Origin: Akkermansia sp. | GTDB lineage: Bacteria > Verrucomicrobiota > Verrucomicrobiia > Verrucomicrobiales > Akkermansiaceae | Direction: 5' to 3' | Length of the DNA: 64,000 bases | Assembly (NCBI GenBank): GCA_017546445.1 | Contig: JAFYWX010000016.1 | Span: 55,283 to 119,282, forward strand | Shown: one piece after another, positions 60,986 through 64,000 of the stretch | How the letters are laid out: every line of letters starts with the position of its first letter | Position numbering within the stretch: position 1 is the first letter of the stretch | Notes under the pieces: model-generated | The model's input: the letters and a program-made list of their open reading frames with translations, nothing else | What the model was told of the DNA's origin: nothing | Database searches by the model: none | Program-made: the position numbers and the translations under genes

Positions 60986-62067
60986 CCACTCGTCCTCTCA
61001 ATATCGTTATCGCCTGCGGCGGCACAGGCGGCCACCTCTTCCCCGGTATTGCCGTGGCTCAGCAGCTCCGCAAGCAGGGCCACCGCCCCATCCTCCTCAT
61101 CTCCCGCAAAGAGGTGGATGCCGAGGCCTCCAGCAAATACGGAGACCTGGAGTTCCACTCCATCCCCGCCATTGCCAAGCCCCCCACCCTTTCCCTCCGC
61201 ATGCCGGCTTTCCTCTGGAAGCTGTTCACCACCTACACGAGCTGCAAGAAGCTCCTGCGCCAGGAAAAGGCAGATGTGGTGCTGGGCATGGGCGGTTTCA
61301 CCAGCCTGCCCCCCTGCAAAGCCGCACACGCCCTGGGGCTGCGCTCCTATGTGCATGATTCCAATGCCATGCCCGGTAAATCCAACCGCCTCACCGCCCG
61401 CTGGTGCACCAAGGTGCTGGTGGGCATGAAGGAGGCCGTGCAGCACTTCCCCGGCAGCTCCTGCGCCGTGGTCGGCACCCCGGTGCGCGATGAAATCCGC
61501 AACCTGCCTACCGCGGCCGAAGCCCGCCAGCGCCTCGGCCTGCCGCAGGGTAAGCCGGTCATCCTGGTCACGGGTGGTTCCCAGGGGGCCCGCAACCTCA
61601 ATTCCTTGCTTATCGAGGCCGCCAAGGCCGACCCCGAGGTGCACTACCTCGTCATTGCCGGCCGCATCGACTACGAACGCGTGAACGACCTCGCCGGCGG
61701 CGCGCCGAACATCACCGTGCTCGGCTTCTGCGCCGATATGCCCGCCGCCTATGCCGCGGCAGATGGCGTGATTGCCCGCAGCGGCGCCAGCACCCTTACG
61801 GAGCTCTCCATCATCGGCAAGGCATGCCTGCTGGTTCCCTACCCCTTTGCGGCAGATGACCACCAGACCCACAACGCCCGCGCCTTCTCCGACCACGGGG
61901 CTGCCGTGCTCATCCAGCAGGCTGACCTCACCGTGCAGAAAGTGCATGACTTTGTGCACGCCACCGCGCTGAACCCCGAGGCCCGCACCGCCATGGAAAA
62001 CGCCATGCGCGCCCTGGCCCGCCCGGATGCCGCAGTGGACATCGCCCGCACCATCCTGGGCGAATAA
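60982..62067 (+). CDS. murG: Lipid II synthase MurG
   Basis: Adds GlcNAc to lipid I at the inner face of the membrane. 361 residues, GT-B fold: GGTGGHLFPGIAVAQQL, MGGFTSLPPCKAAHALGL, HDSNAMPGKSNRL, VTGGSQGARNLN, and IARSGASTLTELSIIGKACLLVPYPFAADDHQTHNA, the donor-binding signature. It is the last dcw gene here; what follows is unrelated and no terminator is obvious apart from a short palindrome at 62097. Confidence 0.97.
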   Translation: MTTRPLNIVIACGGTGGHLFPGIAVAQQLRKQGHRPILLISRKEVDAEASSKYGDLEFHSIPAIAKPPTLSLRMPAFLWKLFTTYTSCKKLLRQEKADVVLGMGGFTSLPPCKAAHALGLRSYVHDSNAMPGKSNRLTARWCTKVLVGMKEAVQHFPGSSCAVVGTPVRDEIRNLPTAAEARQRLGLPQGKPVILVTGGSQGARNLNSLLIEAAKADPEVHYLVIAGRIDYERVNDLAGGAPNITVLGFCADMPAAYAAADGVIARSGASTLTELSIIGKACLLVPYPFAADDHQTHNARAFSDHGAAVLIQQADLTVQKVHDFVHATALNPEARTAMENAMRALARPDAAVDIARTILGE

Positions 62068-62096
62068 AAGCGGGAAAAGCACAATTTTAATTTCAG

Positions 62097-62113
62097 CTAC
62101 GGCTCCGCCGTAG
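62097..62113. repeat. Short palindrome after murG
   Basis: CTACGGC-TCC-GCCGTAG, perfect 7-bp arms, 29 bases after the murG stop. May act as a weak terminator or mark the junction to the acquired DUF1016 gene. Confidence 0.45.
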
Positions 62114-62153
62114 GGAAGTTTTCATTTATCGATTCACGTTTCCTTAGTCTTCC

Positions 62154-63182
62154 ATGCTCACGCCTGATTACAAAAAGTGGCTGACGGATATCAAGCAATA
62201 CATCCGCCAGAGCCAGATTAAGGCAGCAATCAAAGTTAACAATGAACTGATTAAGGTATACTGGCGACTGGGTAAGGACATTGCAGAACGCTATGTACCT
62301 GTATACGGCAGCGATTTCTATAATACCTTAAGTCGCGATTTAATGCACGAATTCCCCTCGATGAAGGGCTTTTCGGTGACCAATCTCAAATTTTGCCGAC
62401 GTTTTTTCGAATTTTACCATCAATCAGATATAATTCGTCAACAAGTTGTTGACGATTTCTCCTCCCCAATCTTCCACATCCCATGGGGCCACCATATTCA
62501 ATTACTTACAAAATGCAAATCTGTTGATGAAGCATTGTTCTATGTGCGTAAGACAGTAGAAAACGGATGGAGCCGAGCCGTACTTCTCAACCACATAGAC
62601 GCCGAATTACACCTTACCCAAGGAAAGGCCATCAGTAACTTCTCCTGCATGCTCCCTTCCCCAATGAGTGACCTGGCTCAACAAACCCTTAAAGACCCCT
62701 ACTGCTTCGACTTCTTGAGCCTTCAGGAATCGTACAGCGAACGTCAGCTGCAGGATGCACTTACAACCCAGCTCACGCGATTTTTGCTGGAATTAGGCAA
62801 TGGTTTCGCCTTCGTAGGACAGCAATATCGACTCCAGGTCGGAACTCAGGAATTCTTTGCAGACCTCCTCTTCTATCATCTCAAGCTACGATGCTACATT
62901 GTCATAGAACTCAAGGTCGACAAGTTTAAACCAGAACACCAGGGCCAGCTAGGATTCTACGTCTCCACTATCGACAGAGATGTCAAACTTCCAAGCGATA
63001 ACCCTACCATCGGACTTCTCATTTGCAAAACAAAGGACAACATAGTAGCAGAATATTCCCTGGGCGCAACCAACCAGCCAATCGGCATCTCAGAATATCA
63101 GATTCGACACGATTTACCTGAATCTCTTGCAAAAAATCTCCCTAGCATCCAGGAAATCGAGGCCAATCTCACCAACGCCTGA
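62154..63182 (+). CDS. DUF1016 / YhcG-family PD-(D/E)XK nuclease
   Basis: 342 residues. N-terminal DUF1016 domain (~10-150; INNELIKVYWRLGKDIAERY-like start, FPSMKGFSVTNLKFCRRFFEFY, IPWGHHIQLLTKCKSVDEALFYVRKTVENGWSRAVL) and a C-terminal restriction-like nuclease domain with FFADLLFYHLKLRCYIVIELKV (Asp...Glu-x-Lys) and GQLGFYVSTIDRD. Biochemical function unproven; relatives occur near defence and restriction genes. The gene is visibly richer in A and T than the dcw genes before it, with AT-ending codons, which points to acquisition. It begins 86 bases after murG. Confidence 0.88.
   Translation: MLTPDYKKWLTDIKQYIRQSQIKAAIKVNNELIKVYWRLGKDIAERYVPVYGSDFYNTLSRDLMHEFPSMKGFSVTNLKFCRRFFEFYHQSDIIRQQVVDDFSSPIFHIPWGHHIQLLTKCKSVDEALFYVRKTVENGWSRAVLLNHIDAELHLTQGKAISNFSCMLPSPMSDLAQQTLKDPYCFDFLSLQESYSERQLQDALTTQLTRFLLELGNGFAFVGQQYRLQVGTQEFFADLLFYHLKLRCYIVIELKVDKFKPEHQGQLGFYVSTIDRDVKLPSDNPTIGLLICKTKDNIVAEYSLGATNQPIGISEYQIRHDLPESLAKNLPSIQEIEANLTNA
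62433..62459. repeat. 27-bp direct repeat, copy 1 (contains perfect palindrome)
   Basis: Inside the DUF1016 gene; CGTCAACAA-G-TTGTTGACG (62436-62454) is a perfect inverted repeat. It matches 63184-63210 at 23 of 27 positions. In frame it encodes IRQQVVDDF. Confidence 0.7.
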
Positions 63183-63183
63183 A

Positions 63184-63210
63184 ATTCGTCAACAGCTTGT
63201 TAACGAATTC
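63184..63210. repeat. 27-bp direct repeat, copy 2
   Basis: Begins one base after the DUF1016 stop codon and would encode IRQQLVNEF in the frame that runs into the L,D-transpeptidase gene. Probably a remnant of a second DUF1016 segment. Confidence 0.65.
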
Positions 63211-63219
63211 CTCATCACC

Positions 63220-63669
63220 ATGTTTTCCATTCACATTTCCATTTCCCGCCAGCGGCTGGAGCTCCGCTCCGCCGCTGGTGAGCTGCTTTTTGCAGCACCG
63301 TGCAGCACCGGCGCCACCGGCACCGGCAGCGAGGAAGGCAGCGGCCGCACCCCGCTGGGCAGATTCTGCATCTACTCCAAGCACGGGGAGAACGCCCCCC
63401 TGCTCACCGTATTCCGCGCCCGCACCCCCGTGGGGCTGCACCCCGCCGCCAGCCTGGGGGAAGATGCCATCCTCTCCCGCATCCTCACCCTGCACGGGCT
63501 GGAACCGCACAACGCCAACACCCGCGCACGCTACATCTACATTCACGGCACGGCAGATACCGCCCGGCTCGGCACCCCCGTTTCCCACGGCTGCATCCGC
63601 CTCTCCCCCCAGGATGCCGCCACGCTCTCTGATCTCGTTCCCCTGGGCACACTGGTTATCATTGCATAA
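63220..63669 (+). CDS. Small L,D-transpeptidase (YkuD/ErfK family)
   Basis: Forms 3-3 cross-links or attaches proteins to peptidoglycan through a catalytic Cys. 149 residues from MFSIHISISRQRLELRSAAGE; the upstream open frame to 63127 lies in the DUF1016 gene. Motifs: RTPLGRFCIYSKHG, YIHGTADTARLGTPVSHGCIRLS with the HGx(n)SHGCxR signature (Cys125), and a final strand LVPLGTLVIIA. No signal peptide is visible, so either the true N-terminus is different or the protein is retained; many relatives are exported. It follows the DUF1016 gene by 37 bases but base composition returns to the high-GC host type. Confidence 0.88.
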   Translation: MFSIHISISRQRLELRSAAGELLFAAPCSTGATGTGSEEGSGRTPLGRFCIYSKHGENAPLLTVFRARTPVGLHPAASLGEDAILSRILTLHGLEPHNANTRARYIYIHGTADTARLGTPVSHGCIRLSPQDAATLSDLVPLGTLVIIA

Positions 63670-63672
63670 GTC

Positions 63673-63756
63673 CCACGCGCAGCGTGGATTTCGTCCCGCA
63701 GGGATATCGTCCTGCCCCGCAGGGGCAGGATTTCGTCCGGCACTGCCGGATTTCGT
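63673..63756. repeat. Array of palindromes separated by ATTTCGT
   Basis: Four different palindromes, CCACGC-GCA-GCGTGG (63673-63687), CCC-GCA-GGG (63695-63703), CCTGCCCC-GCA-GGGGCAGG (63711-63729) and CCGGCA-C-TGCCGG (63737-63749), each followed by the 7-mer ATTTCGT (ATATCGT after the second). No coding potential recognised. Confidence 0.8.
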
Positions 63757-64000
63757 TCCCCAATTCCGCCCCGGTTTTATTCTTCCCAATAATTGGGAAA
63801 CAAATTTCTGGAACCCCATGCGCATGTGTCCCAACGAATGCTGCGTCAAATGGGAGTTTGGCGAGCAACTGTTTTTGTCGGAGCAAGGGACTTTAGTCCC
63901 TCATTGCTTGAGTTTTCGGGACTTAAGTCCCTTGCTCCGAAAGATTTGAGCCCCCGCCAAATCGCTTTAGCATATAAGGAGGGGAGCAGGCTCCAGAACG
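63757..64000. other. Noncoding end of window
   Basis: I see no convincing gene here. The stretch holds the inverted repeat at 63878-63940 and, near 63973, a TATAAGGAGGGG stretch that may belong to the promoter or ribosome site of a gene beyond the window. Confidence 0.4.
63878..63940. repeat. Large inverted repeat with nested GGGAC...GTCCC palindromes
   Basis: The arm 63878-63900 (TCGGAGCAAGGGAC...) matches the reverse complement of 63918-63940 at all but one position, around a 17-base loop. Each arm also contains its own palindrome, GGGACTTTAGTCCC or GGGACTTAAGTCCC. Either a bidirectional terminator or a dispersed REP-like element. Confidence 0.8.

Noticed and set aside
63684..63896. Short ORF across the palindrome array and the inverted repeat region
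   Set aside because: It consists of repeat sequence and has no start context, homologous motif or codon bias.

Overview
The window is GC-rich, gene-dense bacterial chromosome that looks like a gut-type member of the Verrucomicrobiota, most likely Akkermansia or a close relative. This is inferred from four things: an M60/enhancin-type secreted metallopeptidase, many secreted proteins without clear relatives, a division/cell-wall cluster with a LysM protein between murD and ftsW, and very sparse Shine-Dalgarno sequences. No 16S gene is present to confirm it. lpxA, secA and the LPS/peptidoglycan genes show a Gram-negative envelope, and the DNPR motif in MurE points to meso-diaminopimelate peptidoglycan.

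Layout. 0-5 kb: the 3' part of mutS, a small secreted protein and an MFS-acyltransferase fusion. 5-12.5 kb (minus strand): lpxA, a HAD phosphatase, a small membrane protein and an AI-2E-family permease in one tight operon, then secA and an N-acetylglutamate synthase. 12.6-19 kb (plus): map, a membrane protein, a repeat-rich membrane-anchored protein, tRNA-Pro(CGG), yebC and rho. 19-29.6 kb (mostly minus): two secreted proteins (one transglutaminase-like), rlpA, an amino-acid ABC transporter flanked on both sides by related DUF4143 ATPases that each carry an upstream 33-bp tandem repeat, and THI4. 29.7-34.3 kb: thiE, pheT, pheS and a 36-residue secreted peptide. 34.5-38.5 kb: a membrane-anchored protein, an ankyrin-M60 peptidase and a Nudix hydrolase.

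38.7-48.4 kb holds what I think is the most novel unit: five translationally coupled secreted-protein genes (one SHD1-like/thioredoxin-like, one PDZ, one with two degenerate FKBP-like modules) that converge on an ECF sigma - anti-sigma - PDZ operon. Both operons start with the same bipartite motif, AATAAAC-N14-CGTCTA, which suggests that the ECF factor controls itself and the secreted operon.

49-62 kb is the dcw cluster: mraZ, rsmH (with an unusual ~185-residue N-terminal extension), an ftsL-position gene, ftsI-type PBP, murE, murF, mraY, murD, LysM protein, ftsW and murG. It ends without murC, murB, ddl, ftsQ, ftsA or ftsZ and is followed by an AT-richer DUF1016 nuclease gene, a small L,D-transpeptidase, and a block of palindromic repeats.

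A recurring theme is promoter position. For many genes the best sigma70-type -10 hexamer ends only 6-9 bases before the start codon, so their mRNAs are predicted to be leaderless.
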